Source: an uncultured Rhodospirillales bacterium | GTDB lineage: Bacteria > Pseudomonadota > Alphaproteobacteria > Azospirillales > Azospirillaceae | Direction: 5' to 3' | NCBI GenBank assembly: GCA_903927615.1 | Contig: CAIYNU010000066.1 | Span: 1-36,880, forward strand | DNA: 36,880 nt | Notes under the pieces: model-generated | What the model saw: only the letters and a program-made list of their open reading frames with translations | The model's database searches: none | What the model was told of the DNA's origin: nothing | Shown here: positions 1 through 9,746 of the stretch, piece by piece | Position numbering within the stretch: the first letter of the stretch is position 1 | Layout of the letters: every line of letters starts with the position of its first letter | Program-made: the position numbers and the translations under genes

Positions 1-1328
1 ATCGGTGCCGGCACCGATGCCGGGGACGGTCCCGGGGACGCGGCCGGTCCCGGCGCCGAAACCGGCGGGGCCGCCTGCACCGAGGACTTGAGGTAAAGCT
101 CCCACCCCGACGGGCCGGGCGCCGGCGCCAGAGTCAAGGCGTCGCGATCGAGCATCGCCCTCAGGGCATCCTGATCGCCGCGGAACCGAATGGTCACCTC
201 GACCCGGGAGCGCGACAACGACATGGTATCGACCGCGGTCACCATCGGATTGCTGGTCAACCGTCGCCGAATCTCCAGCCAGTCCTGCATGCCGGTGATG
301 GGAATCCCCACCTGCAAGCGGGTCTCCACCACCGGCGGCGGCGCGGGCCGGGACAGCGACCCAAACCGGGCGACCGCCGTCGTCGCCGCCCGGGCCAGGA
401 ACGCGGCCAGCGTCTCGCCGGCATTTCCCGTGGCCGGCAAGATCGCGGTTCCCGCCGGCAGGGCATCGGCGCCATAGCGGGTGAGAGAGACGTCGCCGCC
501 AACCGCCGGATCAAGCTTATCCACGACCGCCAGCGTCACCACCACCACGTCACCGGCATTGTAATGACCGATGATCTTGGTCAACGCGGCGGCGTCACCC
601 GCCAGAGCCTCGGCGGCGCTGATGTCGGCGACATCGGCCAGCTCGCCCGGCGGAACCACCAGTTTCGTGGCGCCCGCCGCAACCAAGTCCTCCCAGGCCG
701 AACGCCAGGCGGTTCGCTCTTCCCACAACAGGCTTCGCCCGCCGACCTGAAACACCGGCAACACCACGGTCGGCTTGTCGCCCGCGGCAGCCGCGGCGGT
801 CGGGGCGGCCGGGGTGGTGGACGCGGCCGGGGCCGCTGTGGCCCCGGTGGTGACGGCCGGCGCGGCCGGAGGTTTCGGCGCCGGTTCGACCACCCGGACC
901 CCAAGGCTGCTCATATAGGACCGGACCGGCTTGCGCCGGAACTTGAAGCTGAGCGTGCCGACATACCGGACGGCCGAACCGCGCTCGTGCTCGATTTCGA
1001 AGCCCTGCATCATGCGCTGGAGATCGGATTCGGCGACGTTGGGCACGATCCGGGTGTCGCCATCGGACGCCAACCGCTTGAACAGAATGCCGAAAGCCTT
1101 CCGCTGGGCCTCGAGAATCGCCTTGTCCCGCGCCTCGGCGGCGCTGGAGGCGGTGACGTCGACATCGACCCCGTTGACGGTATAGGGATCGTCCTGAGCC
1201 GGAGCGGAAACGGGGGCCGGCGGCGGCGCCGTCTCGCCCTCCGCCCCACACCGGGCCGCGGTCAGGCCCTGGACGGCGACAAGAAGCAGTGCGGCGGCAA
1301 GAGCTGCCAGGCAAGGCCGGTGAAGCAT
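1..1328 (-). CDS. DUF2066 domain-containing secreted protein (3' end outside window)
   Basis: An open frame runs on the minus strand from an ATG at 1328 to the window edge (442 codons visible). The first ~26 residues ([20 protein letters not shown]...) are a typical Sec signal peptide. The next block contains [14 protein letters not shown], then [14 protein letters not shown], which fits the start of the DUF2066 family: periplasmic or envelope proteins of unknown function found in alpha- and gammaproteobacteria. An Ala/Pro/Thr-rich linker at about residues 155-185 separates this from a second folded part (VLPVFQVGG...[13 protein letters not shown]...) that looks typical for the family. The far end is again Pro/Ala/Gly rich. 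The gene is divergent from purM, an arrangement I associate with Rhodospirillaceae. The molecular function is unknown. The family assignment is from memory of motifs and was not searched. Confidence 0.8.
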   Translation of the reverse strand, partial: MLHRPCLAALAAALLLVAVQGLTAARCGAEGETAPPPAPVSAPAQDDPYTVNGVDVDVTASSAAEARDKAILEAQRKAFGILFKRLASDGDTRIVPNVAESDLQRMMQGFEIEHERGSAVRYVGTLSFKFRRKPVRSYMSSLGVRVVEPAPKPPAAPAVTTGATAAPAASTTPAAPTAAAAAGDKPTVVLPVFQVGGRSLLWEERTAWRSAWEDLVAAGATKLVVPPGELADVADISAAEALAGDAAALTKIIGHYNAGDVVVVTLAVVDKLDPAVGGDVSLTRYGADALPAGTAILPATGNAGETLAAFLARAATTAVARFGSLSRPAPPPVVETRLQVGIPITGMQDWLEIRRRLTSNPMVTAVDTMSLSRSRVEVTIRFRGDQDALRAMLDRDALTLAPAPGPSGWELYLKSSVQAAPPVSAPGPAASPGPSPASVPAP

Positions 1329-1441
1329 TGCAAAGCCTTCCGTTTCGAGTATGTTTCGGCGGGTGTGGACCGGCCGGATGTCCGGTCCGAAGGTCTCTTA
1401 TAGCATATAGCCGAGTACGAGCTAGTGCGAGTGAGGATACC

Positions 1442-2524
1442 ATCTCGACCAAATCGTTTGCGCCGCCGTCGGCCTACCGAGAAGCCGGTGTCGATATCGA
1501 CGCCGGCAACGCCCTGGTCGACGCGATCAAACCGTTGGCGCGCTCCACCGCGCGGCCGGGGTCCGATGCCGGATTGGGCGGGTTCGGGGCGCTGTTCGAC
1601 CTGCGGGCCGCCGGCTTCCACGACCCGCTGCTGGTGGCCACCACCGACGGCGTCGGAACCAAATTGAAAATCGCCATCGCCGTCGACCGCCACCAGACGG
1701 TCGGCATCGATCTGGTGGCCATGTGCGTCAACGACCTGATCGTTCAGGGCGCCGAACCCCTGCTGTTCCTGGATTACTACGCCACCGGCAAGCTGGAGGT
1801 GGCGGCGGGCCGGGCCATCGTTTCGGGAATCGCCGAAGGCTGCCGCCAGGCCGGGTGCGCCCTGGTCGGGGGCGAAACCGCCGAACTGCCGGGCATGTAT
1901 ACCGGCGGCGACTATGATCTGGCCGGGTTTGCCGTGGGCGCCGTGGAACGTGACGGGGTGCTGACCGGGTCCGACGTGGTGGTCGGCGACGTGGTGCTGG
2001 GGCTGGCCTCCACCGGGGTGCATTCCAACGGGTATTCCCTGGTCCGCCGGGTGGTGGAGCGCGCCGGACTGGATTATCACGCCCCGGCGCCGTTCGCGCC
2101 CGACCGGAGTCTGGCCGACGCCCTGCTCACCCCCACCCGCATTTATGTCCGCAGCCTGTTGCCCCCGATCCGGACCGGCCTCATCAAGGCCCTGGCTCAC
2201 GTCACCGGCGGCGGACTGATCGAAAACATTCCGCGGGTGCTGCCCCAAGGGCTGGGCGTGACCCTGGACGCCGCCGCCTGGACGTTGCCGCCGGTCTTCC
2301 GCTGGCTGGCCCGCACCGGCGGCGTTACGCCGGCAGAGCTGGCTCGGACGTTTAATTGCGGCATCGGCATGGTCGTCATCGCCAGCCAAACCCACGCGAC
2401 GGATTTGGCGGCGCAGTTGAGCGCGGCGGGCGAGACCGTCACGGTCATCGGTCGGATCCGCCTCGCCACCTCCGACGGACCGCGGGTGGCCATCACCGCA
2501 ATGGAGTCGACATGGCGCGACTGA
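1442..2524 (+). CDS. purM: Phosphoribosylformylglycinamidine cyclo-ligase (AIR synthetase)
   Basis: PurM closes the imidazole ring of FGAM with ATP to give AIR, the fifth step of IMP synthesis, in the cytosol. The protein matches PurM throughout: [98 protein letters not shown] and [10 protein letters not shown]. The length (about 360 aa) is near the usual 345-355. The start is unusual. No ATG, GTG or TTG exists in frame between 1289 and the start of homology. A GTG at 1289 would add about 50 non-homologous residues and overlap the divergent gene. A good Shine-Dalgarno (GTGAGGA, 1431-1437) sits 4 bases before an ATC at 1442 that begins [18 protein letters not shown], so I place the start there as a possible AUC start or an ATG sequencing error. 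The gene overlaps purN by 13 bases, so the two are probably co-translated. Confidence 0.92.
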   Translation: MSTKSFAPPSAYREAGVDIDAGNALVDAIKPLARSTARPGSDAGLGGFGALFDLRAAGFHDPLLVATTDGVGTKLKIAIAVDRHQTVGIDLVAMCVNDLIVQGAEPLLFLDYYATGKLEVAAGRAIVSGIAEGCRQAGCALVGGETAELPGMYTGGDYDLAGFAVGAVERDGVLTGSDVVVGDVVLGLASTGVHSNGYSLVRRVVERAGLDYHAPAPFAPDRSLADALLTPTRIYVRSLLPPIRTGLIKALAHVTGGGLIENIPRVLPQGLGVTLDAAAWTLPPVFRWLARTGGVTPAELARTFNCGIGMVVIASQTHATDLAAQLSAAGETVTVIGRIRLATSDGPRVAITAMESTWRD

Positions 2525-3162
2525 GGGTGGGGGTCCTGATTTCCGGCCGCGGCACCAATCTCCAGGCGCTGATCGACGCCAGCGCCGATCCCGCCGCCCC
2601 GGCCGAGGTGGCGCTGGTGATCTCCAGCCAGGGCGATGCCCAGGGGCTGGCCCGGGCCCGGGCCGCCGGGATTCGCTCGGAAATCATCAATTATCGCGCC
2701 TTTAACGCCAAACAGGGGTTCGAGGCGTCGCTGGACGCGGCCTTGCGCGGCGGGCGCATCGATCTGGTCTGTCTCGCGGGGTTCATGCGCATCCTGACCC
2801 CATGGTTTGTCGAACGCTGGCGCGACCGCCTGATCAATATTCACCCGTCTTTGTTGCCGGCGTTCAAGGGGCTGGATACCCACGCCCGGGTCCTGGACAG
2901 CGGCGCCCGGTTCAGCGGGTGCACCGTCCACTTCGTCCGGGCGGAAATGGATGAAGGCCCGATCATCGTCCAGGCGGTGGCGCCGGTGATGCCCGGCGAT
3001 ACCCCGGACACGCTGGCGGCCCGGGTCCTGGGACTCGAGCATCGCTGCTACCCTCTGGCGGTGCATTTGATCGCCGAGGGCCGGGTGCGGGTGCAGAACG
3101 AACGGGTCGAGATTCTCAACGCCACCGTGGCCAACGCCATCATGATCAACCCCCTGGGCTGA
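2512..3162 (+). CDS. purN: Phosphoribosylglycinamide formyltransferase 1 (10-formyl-THF dependent)
   Basis: PurN transfers a formyl group from N10-formyltetrahydrofolate to GAR, the third step of purine synthesis. The ATG at 2512 lies inside the end of purM and gives 216 residues, close to the E. coli length of 212. Visible motifs are the phosphate-binding [11 protein letters not shown] (10-20), LAGFMRIL (88-95), the catalytic INIHPSLLP with Asn109 and His111, GCTVHFV (137-143), and DEGPII with catalytic Asp147. All expected active-site residues are present. The overlap with purM makes a purMN operon, the usual layout in proteobacteria. Confidence 0.95.
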   Translation: MARLRVGVLISGRGTNLQALIDASADPAAPAEVALVISSQGDAQGLARARAAGIRSEIINYRAFNAKQGFEASLDAALRGGRIDLVCLAGFMRILTPWFVERWRDRLINIHPSLLPAFKGLDTHARVLDSGARFSGCTVHFVRAEMDEGPIIVQAVAPVMPGDTPDTLAARVLGLEHRCYPLAVHLIAEGRVRVQNERVEILNATVANAIMINPLG

Positions 3163-3231
3163 GCTGTCGCCCTCCCCGGCTTGCATGGCTCGGCAATTCG
3201 GTCAAAGTTTCGGCCGTGGGAGAACACGCAC

Positions 3232-5190
3232 ATGAACCTTGGACCCTTCGTCGTCGGCCGGTCGACCGTCGTCTACCTTCATGATCTGGTCGTGACGGCG
3301 GCGGCCATGGTTTTCGCCATGTACCTGCGGGTCGGCAACGACGCCTTCGACCTTTACCGGCCGGTGCTGCTGGCCAGCATTCCGATGGTGATGATCATCG
3401 GAGCGGTGACGTTCCGGCTGTTCGGCCTGTATCGGGGCATCTGGCGCTACGCCTCGGCCCCGGACATGGTTCAGTTGGTCAAGGCGGTCTCGGTCTCGGC
3501 CGTGGTGTTCGGCGGCTTGATCTCCGCATTGGTCATGCTGGTGCCCATGGAGCCGATGCCGCGCTCGGTGCCGCTGATCCTGTGGCTGGTGTTGCTGGTG
3601 GCGCTGGGCGGTCCGCGCTTCGGTTACCGGCTGCTCAAGGACAGCCGGTTGGCCCGGCGCCCGCTCGAGGGCGGACAGGGGGTGATTCCGGTGCTTCTGA
3701 TCGGGCTCGGCGAGGCCGCGGCGCTGTTCATCCGGTCCCTGGACAACGAACCCCATGCGCCCTACCGGGTGGTGGGCGTGCTCGACGAAAAGGGCCGCCG
3801 GGTCGGGCGCGACATCCGCGGCGTGCCGGTGCTGGGTGACATCGATCAGTTGGCCCAGGTGGTCGAATCGCTGGGCCAGCGCGGCCAGCGGCCCCAGCGC
3901 CTGATCCTGACCAAGAGCCAGCCGGAATTGGACAGCGGCGTGGTGCGCCGGTTGCTGGACGAGGCCGACACCCTGGGCTTGCCGCTGACCCGGCTGCCCC
4001 GGCTGACCGAATTCAAGGAAGCGTTGAGCGAAGGCAAGATCGAGCTGCGGCCGATCGCCATCGAGGACCTGCTGGGCCGGCCACAAGCGGTCCTCAACCA
4101 CTCCGCCATCACCGACCTGATCGCCGAACGGCGGGTGCTGGTGACCGGGGCCGGCGGCACCATCGGCAGTGAACTCTGCCGCCAGATCGCGGCGTTGCGG
4201 CCGGCGGCGTTGGTCCTGGTGGATAACGGCGAATTCAACCTCTACGCCATCGACATGGAATTGCGGGAAAGCTTTCCCGCCATTGAAATCACCACGGTTC
4301 TGGCCGATGTCCGCAACCGGGACCGGATCATGCGGCTGTTCCACGACCGGCGCCCGGATCTGGTGTTTCACGCCGCGGCGTTGAAGCATGTGCCGCTGGT
4401 GGAGAGTTGCCCCGGCGAAGGTGTGCTGACCAACGTCATCGGCACCCGCAACGTCGCCGACGCCGCCCGGGCGGTCGGCGTGCGGGCCATGGTGCTGATT
4501 TCCACCGACAAGGCGGTGCGGCCGTCCAGCGTCATGGGCGCCTGCAAGCGGATTGCCGAGGCGTATTGTCAGGCCCTCGACACCGTGGCGGTGCGGGACG
4601 CCGCCGCCGGGACGCACCCCGCGACCCGCTTCGTCACGGTGCGCTTCGGCAATGTGTTGGGCTCCAGCGGCTCGGTGGTGCCGTTGTTCCAGCGCCAGCT
4701 TGCCCGCGGCGGGCCGCTCACCGTCACCGATCCCGAGATGCGCCGCTATTTCATGACCGTTCGCGAGGCGGTGGAGTTGGTGCTCCAGGCCTCGGCCCAC
4801 GGCGTCGCCCATCCCGACGAGCGCGGTCGCATCCTGGTCCTGGACATGGGCGAGCCGGTGCGGATCGTCGATCTGGCCCGGCAGATGATCCGGTTGTCCG
4901 GGTTCAAGCCCGATATCGACGTGAAGATTCAGTTCGTCGGCCTGCGCCCCGGCGAAAAGCTGTTCGAGGAAATTCTCTACGCCGCCGAACAGCCGTCACG
5001 CACCGAAGCCGACGGGGTGTTCCTGGCATCACCCCGGCTGATCGACTACGCCCTGCTCAACCGCACCCTGCACGAGCTGGAAACCGCCGCCGCGGCCGAC
5101 GATCGGGTCAGGATCGCGGCGATCCTGCATACCATCGTGCCGGAATATCAGTCGCCCGAGGATGAGGTCGCCGTCGCGGCGCGGATCTAA
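3232..5190 (+). CDS. Membrane-bound nucleotide-sugar 4,6-dehydratase, WbpM/CapD/PglF family
   Basis: This inner-membrane enzyme of 652 residues probably converts a UDP-HexNAc to its 4-keto-6-deoxy form for surface polysaccharide or O-antigen sugars. The start is the ATG at 3232, preceded by GGGAGA. The first ~125 residues carry four hydrophobic segments (about 14-32, 45-60, 82-103, 112-127). A Rossmann-like region with VLLIGLGEAA (154-163) follows, and the catalytic SDR domain starts with RVLVTGAGGTIGSEL (301-315). The family triad is seen as S-M-K: STDKAV (424-429), then SSVMGACK with Met435 in place of the usual Tyr and Lys439. That substitution is typical of the large WbpM-type enzymes. 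The C-terminus keeps VRFGNVLGSSGSVVPLF and GLRPGEKLFEE. It stands alone behind purN; the glycan cluster at 8-12 kb may use its product, but that is inference. Confidence 0.9.
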   Translation: MNLGPFVVGRSTVVYLHDLVVTAAAMVFAMYLRVGNDAFDLYRPVLLASIPMVMIIGAVTFRLFGLYRGIWRYASAPDMVQLVKAVSVSAVVFGGLISALVMLVPMEPMPRSVPLILWLVLLVALGGPRFGYRLLKDSRLARRPLEGGQGVIPVLLIGLGEAAALFIRSLDNEPHAPYRVVGVLDEKGRRVGRDIRGVPVLGDIDQLAQVVESLGQRGQRPQRLILTKSQPELDSGVVRRLLDEADTLGLPLTRLPRLTEFKEALSEGKIELRPIAIEDLLGRPQAVLNHSAITDLIAERRVLVTGAGGTIGSELCRQIAALRPAALVLVDNGEFNLYAIDMELRESFPAIEITTVLADVRNRDRIMRLFHDRRPDLVFHAAALKHVPLVESCPGEGVLTNVIGTRNVADAARAVGVRAMVLISTDKAVRPSSVMGACKRIAEAYCQALDTVAVRDAAAGTHPATRFVTVRFGNVLGSSGSVVPLFQRQLARGGPLTVTDPEMRRYFMTVREAVELVLQASAHGVAHPDERGRILVLDMGEPVRIVDLARQMIRLSGFKPDIDVKIQFVGLRPGEKLFEEILYAAEQPSRTEADGVFLASPRLIDYALLNRTLHELETAAAADDRVRIAAILHTIVPEYQSPEDEVAVAARI

Positions 5191-5231
5191 CGCGCCCACC
5201 AGGGTTCCCCCCCCCGGTAACGTCATGGGTT

Positions 5232-5250
5232 CCAAGGGGTCACCCCTTGG
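5232..5250. terminator. Hairpin between convergent genes, likely bidirectional terminator
   Basis: CCAAGGGG, loop TCA, CCCCTTGG is a perfect 8-bp stem with a 3-base loop, located between the stops of the converging dehydratase and lon genes. There is no clear T tract, so intrinsic termination is only inferred from position and stem strength. A run of nine C residues (5207-5215) lies just before it. Confidence 0.55.
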
Positions 5251-5282
5251 TCGCCGAAGGCCCTTGACCAATGTCGGCGGCG

Positions 5283-7724
5283 TTACGGGGCGGCGGGCGG
5301 CGCCAGGGCGATGGCAATGGCTTGGTCGGCGCGGTCGATCCAGTGGAAGGTCAGGCGTTTGCGCGCCGCCTCGGGGATTTCTTCGAACTCCTTGCGGTTG
5401 CGCGCGGGCAGCATCACCGCGGTGATGCCGGCCCGGACCGCGGCCACCACCTTTTCCTTGATCCCGCCCACCGGCAGCACCAGGCCGCGCAGGCTGATTT
5501 CACCGGTCATGGCCAGATCGCTGCGGCAGGTGCGCTCGGTCAGCAGCGAGACCAGCGCCACCACCATGGCCACGCCGGCGCTGGGGCCGTCCTTGGGCGT
5601 GGCGCCGGCGGGCACATGGATGTGGATGTCGGTCTTCTCGAACAGGCCATCGGCCAGGCCCAGGTCCCGTGACCGGGTCTTGACCAGGCTGAGCGCCGCC
5701 TGGGCGCTTTCCTTCATCACGTCGCCAAGCTGACCGGTCAGGATCAGCTTGTCCTTGCCGGGCATGCAGCCCGCCTCGATGAACAGGATTTCGCCGCCGG
5801 TGGCGGTCCAGGCCAGGCCGGTGGCGACGCCGGGAATGCTGGTGCGCTGGGCCAGTTCGCTTTCGAATTTGCACGGCCCCAGGATCGCCGCCAGACCGTC
5901 GGCGTCGACTTCCTGTTTGCCGGTGACGGTCCCTTCGGCGACGCCCATGGCCAGATGGCGGAACACCGCCCCGATTTCGCGTTCCAGGTTGCGGCAGCCG
6001 GCTTCGCGGGTATAATCCCGAATAATTCCGACCAGTCCGGTTGCTGAAATCTCGGCCTGTCCGACGGTCAGGCCGTTGGCCTCAAGCTGGCGGGCCACCA
6101 GATACCGTTGGGCGATCTCGAGCTTTTCCTCCTCGGTATAGCCCGGCAGTTCGATCACCTCCATGCGGTCGCGCAAGGGGGCCGGCACCGCATCCAACAG
6201 ATTGGCGGTGCCGATGAACATGACCTCGGCCAAATTGAACGGGACCCCGAGGTAATGGTCGCGAAAGCTGTTGTTCTGCTCGGGATCCAGCACCTCCAGC
6301 AAGGCTGCCGACGGGTTGCCGTGGAACCCGGTGCCAAGCTTGTCCAGCTCGTCAAGCATCAGGACACAATTGCGCGCCCCGGCCTTGCCCACCGCCTGGA
6401 TAATATTGCCGGGTAACGCCCCGATATAGGTGCGGCGGTGGCCGCGGATTTCCGCTTCGTCGTAAACGCCGCCCAGGCTCAGCCGGGCGAACGTGCGGCC
6501 GGTGGCCCGGGCGATGCTCTGGCCGAGGGACGTCTTGCCGACACCGGGCGGACCGACAAAACACAGGATCGGGCTTTTGCCCGCCGGACGCAATTTGCGC
6601 ACCGCCAGGAACTCCAGGATGCGCCGTTTGACCTTTTCCAGCCCGTAATGGTCCTGATCGAGAATCCGGCGCGCCGTGCCGATGTCGGTGCATAGCGGAC
6701 TGGTCACCGACCAGGGCAGCTCGATCAGCCAATCCAGATAGGTCCGGACCATCGCGTATTCCGCCGCGCCCTCGGACATCCGCTCCAACCGCTTCAGTTC
6801 CTTGCGCGCCTGCCGGTCCGCTTCCTCGGGCATGCCGGCCTTGGCGATGGCCTGACTGAGCTCGCGCAGCTCCTCGGCCTTGATGTCGGCCTCGCCCAAT
6901 TCCTTCTGGATGGTCTTGAGTTGCTCCCGGAGCAGGTATTCGCGTTGATGCTCGCCGACGCTCGCCTGGGTCTGCTGACTGATCTCTTTGGACAGCCGCA
7001 TCACCGTCAGTTGATGACCCAGCTTGCCGATCACCAGATCCAACCGGGACCGAAGGTCTTTGGTTTCCAACATCTCCTGTTTCTCGGCGGCTTTGATGTC
7101 CATGGTGCTCGCCACCACATCCACCAGGAGCGACGGTTGGGTGATGGTCTCGACCGCGGTCACCAGCTCGGCCGGGACCTGGGGCAACAGGCGCAACGAT
7201 TCCAGCGCCTGTTCCTTGAGGGTGCGAAACCGGGCCTCGATGTCCGAGGTGATGCTGTCCGGCTCGGCCAACAGCTCGGCACGCGCGCACAGGAAGGGGT
7301 AGCCCGACAGGTACTCGACAATCCGGAACCTTTGCTGCCCCTGACAGATGATGTGATGCACGCCATTGCCCGCAAACAGGTAGCGCAGGATGACCGCCAC
7401 CGTGCCGATCGGATAAAGATCCCCGGGGCCGGGGTCGGCGGTCTCTTCCTGACGTTGGAGCAACACGCCGATCGGGCGGTCGGCGCGCACCGCTTCCCGC
7501 GCCGCCATCACCGACGACGGACGCCCGATCACCACCGGCATGGTGATGCCGGGAAACAGCACCACATCCCGAACCGGCAGGATGATCAGGGCGTCGTCGG
7601 GCACCCGCAGACTGTCCGATGAGGGATCGGATTGGCGACGGGGATCGGGCACTCCGGTTGATCCCGACTGCTCCCGGCCGGCGCTCTCAACGCGGGCGGC
7701 GGTTTCTCCCCAACGGATCGACAC
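5283..7724 (-). CDS. lon: ATP-dependent Lon protease (LonA type)
   Basis: Lon is a cytosolic hexameric AAA+ protease that unfolds and degrades damaged and regulatory proteins. The order is the LonA one: an N-terminal substrate-binding LAN domain (ILPVRDVVLFPGITMPV), a coiled-coil helical stretch (HQREYLLREQLKTIQKELGE), an AAA+ domain with Walker A GPPGVGKTS and Walker B VLMLDELDK, and a C-terminal serine protease domain. The catalytic Ser is in PKDGPSAG and the catalytic Lys in GGIKEKV, so the Ser-Lys dyad is intact. I chose the GTG at 7724 because GGGGGAGGGG lies just before it; a GTG at 7751 would add nine residues. It is not flanked by clpP-clpX or hupB, the usual neighbours of the housekeeping lon, so it may be a second, accessory Lon. 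That is inference. Confidence 0.93.
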   Translation of the reverse strand: MSIRWGETAARVESAGREQSGSTGVPDPRRQSDPSSDSLRVPDDALIILPVRDVVLFPGITMPVVIGRPSSVMAAREAVRADRPIGVLLQRQEETADPGPGDLYPIGTVAVILRYLFAGNGVHHIICQGQQRFRIVEYLSGYPFLCARAELLAEPDSITSDIEARFRTLKEQALESLRLLPQVPAELVTAVETITQPSLLVDVVASTMDIKAAEKQEMLETKDLRSRLDLVIGKLGHQLTVMRLSKEISQQTQASVGEHQREYLLREQLKTIQKELGEADIKAEELRELSQAIAKAGMPEEADRQARKELKRLERMSEGAAEYAMVRTYLDWLIELPWSVTSPLCTDIGTARRILDQDHYGLEKVKRRILEFLAVRKLRPAGKSPILCFVGPPGVGKTSLGQSIARATGRTFARLSLGGVYDEAEIRGHRRTYIGALPGNIIQAVGKAGARNCVLMLDELDKLGTGFHGNPSAALLEVLDPEQNNSFRDHYLGVPFNLAEVMFIGTANLLDAVPAPLRDRMEVIELPGYTEEEKLEIAQRYLVARQLEANGLTVGQAEISATGLVGIIRDYTREAGCRNLEREIGAVFRHLAMGVAEGTVTGKQEVDADGLAAILGPCKFESELAQRTSIPGVATGLAWTATGGEILFIEAGCMPGKDKLILTGQLGDVMKESAQAALSLVKTRSRDLGLADGLFEKTDIHIHVPAGATPKDGPSAGVAMVVALVSLLTERTCRSDLAMTGEISLRGLVLPVGGIKEKVVAAVRAGITAVMLPARNRKEFEEIPEAARKRLTFHWIDRADQAIAIALAPPAAP

Positions 7725-7887
7725 GGGTCCCCTCCCCCCTTCGGGCGGCACCGATCACCGCCCTTCTTCAAAGATGGGCACGGCGTGCGCCGCTACCAGG
7801 GTCACCGAGCGGCCGGCCTCGGGGCGCTATCCAGTGCCCCGGCCTCGTAAACAACCAGAGGCGGGGAACAGTCTCCGGACTTCACGC

Positions 7888-7916
7888 TTGCGCCTACCGG
7901 CGGCGACTGCTATACG
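7888..7916 (+). promoter_or_regulatory. Sigma70-like promoter for the glycan cluster
   Basis: TTGCGC (7888-7893), a 17-base spacer and TATACG (7911-7916) precede the glycosyltransferase start by about 37 bases. The spacing is ideal. The hexamers match the consensus at 4 of 6 (TTGCGC) and 4 of 6 (TATACG). It is the best candidate in the divergent lon/GT2 gap of about 230 bases. Confidence 0.45.
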
Positions 7917-7953
7917 CTGATCAAACACACCATGCTGATACTGGATATGGAAT

Positions 7954-8700
7954 ATGTCAAAACCAAAAGACAGTTTAGCCACGACCGCCGTAATTGATCC
8001 AAAGAACTATACCCTTACCGTCGTTATTCCTTGCTACAATGAAGTTTCGACGCTTCGTGAACTTGTGGACCGGGTAATCAATTCACCGATTGAGCGCAAG
8101 GAAATCATTATTGTTGATGATTGCTCCCAAGACGGGACGCGCGCCCTGATCGAACAGGATATTGCACCGCTGGTCTCCAAGGTCTTGTACCATCCGGTCA
8201 ATCGCGGCAAAGGCGCCGCGCTGCGGACGGGCTTTGCCGCGGCAACCGGCGAGATCGTGCTGGTCCAGGATGCGGATCTCGAATACGACCCCGTGGAATA
8301 TCCACGACTGGTCGCGCCCATTCTGTACAAGCGTGCCGATGTCGTCTATGGCTCGCGCTTTTCCGGTGGCGAAGCCCATCGGGTGGTTTATTTCTGGCAT
8401 ATGGTCGCCAATCGGGTACTGACCCTGCTGTCGAACATTTTCACCGACCTCAACCTCACGGATATGGAAACCTGTTACAAGGCATTCCGCCGCGAGGTCA
8501 TCCAGTCGATCACCCTGGAGGAGGAGCGATTTGGGATCGAGCCGGAAATGACCGTCAAGCTGGCAAAGAAACGCTACATTTTCTTCGAGGTCGGCATCTC
8601 CTATTGTGGACGGACTTATGAGGAAGGCAAAAAAATTGGTTTAAAGGATGCCTTTCGTGCGCTTTACGCCATTATTAAGTACAGCTTTAAGCGAGTGTGA
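7954..8700 (+). CDS. Family 2 glycosyltransferase, DPM1/polyprenyl-phosphate type
   Basis: This 248-residue GT-A enzyme probably moves a sugar from a nucleotide donor to a polyprenyl phosphate or a growing glycan on the inner face of the membrane. Visible motifs are [14 protein letters not shown] (about 21-34), [13 protein letters not shown], the [12 protein letters not shown] acceptor-side loop, and the metal-binding [12 protein letters not shown] (D-x-D). Further on are DVVYGSRF and a [13 protein letters not shown] stretch typical of the dolichyl-phosphate mannose synthase subgroup. No C-terminal membrane segments are present, unlike GtrB-type relatives. The stop codon overlaps the start of the next gene (GTGA at 8697), so the two are translationally coupled. 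The codons are noticeably more AT-rich at the 5' end than in neighbouring genes. Confidence 0.88.
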   Translation: MSKPKDSLATTAVIDPKNYTLTVVIPCYNEVSTLRELVDRVINSPIERKEIIIVDDCSQDGTRALIEQDIAPLVSKVLYHPVNRGKGAALRTGFAAATGEIVLVQDADLEYDPVEYPRLVAPILYKRADVVYGSRFSGGEAHRVVYFWHMVANRVLTLLSNIFTDLNLTDMETCYKAFRREVIQSITLEEERFGIEPEMTVKLAKKRYIFFEVGISYCGRTYEEGKKIGLKDAFRALYAIIKYSFKRV

Positions 8701-9665
8701 TCGACGTGAGCAATGAATATGACAGCAAACGCATTTTAGTGACCGGCGGCGCCGGATTTCTGGGATCGCATTTGTGCGAGCGGCTTTTGAAGGACGGTGC
8801 TGACGTCATTTGTGTCGATAATTACTTCACCGGACGCCGGGCCAACATCGCTCATTTACTCAACCGGCAGAATTTTGAGTTGCTGCGTCACGATGTCACA
8901 TTTCCTTTATACGTTGAGGTTGACCAGATTTACAACCTTGCCTGCCCAGCCTCGCCGATCCATTATCAGCATGATCCGGTTCAGACCACCAAAACCAGCG
9001 TTCACGGCGCCATCAACATGCTGGGCCTGGCCAAACGAGTCGGTGCCCGAATTCTTCAGGCGTCGACCAGCGAAGTCTATGGCGACCCGGTGATTCATCC
9101 CCAAACCGAGGAGTATTGGGGCAACGTCAACCCGATCGGCCCGCGCGCCTGCTACGACGAAGGCAAACGCTGCGCCGAAACCCTGTTCTTCGACTATTAC
9201 CGCCAATTCAAGCTGCCGATCCGGGTGGTTCGCATCTTCAACACCTACGGTCCCCGCATGCACCCTCATGACGGGCGTGTGGTGTCGAATTTCATCATGC
9301 AGGCCCTGACCGACCAGCCGATCACGCTCTACGGTGACGGCAGCCAGACCCGGTCCTTCTGCTATGTCGATGACCTGATCGAAGGCTTCGTCCGATTCAT
9401 GGCGCTGGAGGGCGACGAACCCGGTCCGCTCAACCTGGGCAATCCCTGTGAATTCACCATGATCGCGTTGGCCGAGTTGGTGTTGCGGCTGACCGGTTCC
9501 CGCTCGACCATCATCCACCAGCCGCTGCCCGCCGACGATCCGCGCCAGCGCCGACCCGATATCACCAAGGCCAGCCAAAAGCTGGGCTGGCAACCGACGG
9601 TGCCGCTTGAGGATGGAATTGAACGGACCATCGCCTATTTCCGGCGGCTGATCGGCGAACCGTAG
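8697..9665 (+). CDS. UDP-glucuronate decarboxylase (UDP-xylose synthase), SDR family
   Basis: The enzyme oxidises and decarboxylates UDP-glucuronate to UDP-xylose using tightly bound NAD. It has 322 residues, the length of single-domain UXS. The NAD-binding [14 protein letters not shown] spans about 13-26. The UXS signature [18 protein letters not shown] (80-97) is intact, as are the serine region [11 protein letters not shown] (121-131) and the catalytic Y153-DEG-K157. [12 protein letters not shown] and [10 protein letters not shown] complete a full match to the UXS group as opposed to epimerases. The GTG start at 8697 overlaps the previous stop by four bases; a second GTG at 8706 is possible. 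Together with the GT2 it implies a xylose-containing, or 4-keto-pentose-derived, glycan. Confidence 0.92.
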   Translation: MIDVSNEYDSKRILVTGGAGFLGSHLCERLLKDGADVICVDNYFTGRRANIAHLLNRQNFELLRHDVTFPLYVEVDQIYNLACPASPIHYQHDPVQTTKTSVHGAINMLGLAKRVGARILQASTSEVYGDPVIHPQTEEYWGNVNPIGPRACYDEGKRCAETLFFDYYRQFKLPIRVVRIFNTYGPRMHPHDGRVVSNFIMQALTDQPITLYGDGSQTRSFCYVDDLIEGFVRFMALEGDEPGPLNLGNPCEFTMIALAELVLRLTGSRSTIIHQPLPADDPRQRRPDITKASQKLGWQPTVPLEDGIERTIAYFRRLIGEP

Positions 9666-9746
9666 GCTGGACGCGGCACAAGCCCCCATCAGCAATCTGC
9701 GGGTAAAAACCTGTGGCGACACCGGCGACTTAACGGGGATTCGATC

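Noticed and set aside
3202-4812. A 536-codon open frame on the minus strand opposite the sugar dehydratase
   Set aside because: Its product is extremely rich in His, Gln, Arg and Asp with no motif, typical of the antisense of a GC-rich gene, while the plus-strand protein has full family motifs.
5207-5215. A run of nine C as a phase-variation tract
   Set aside because: It lies outside coding sequence between two convergent stops, so slippage would not switch a gene.
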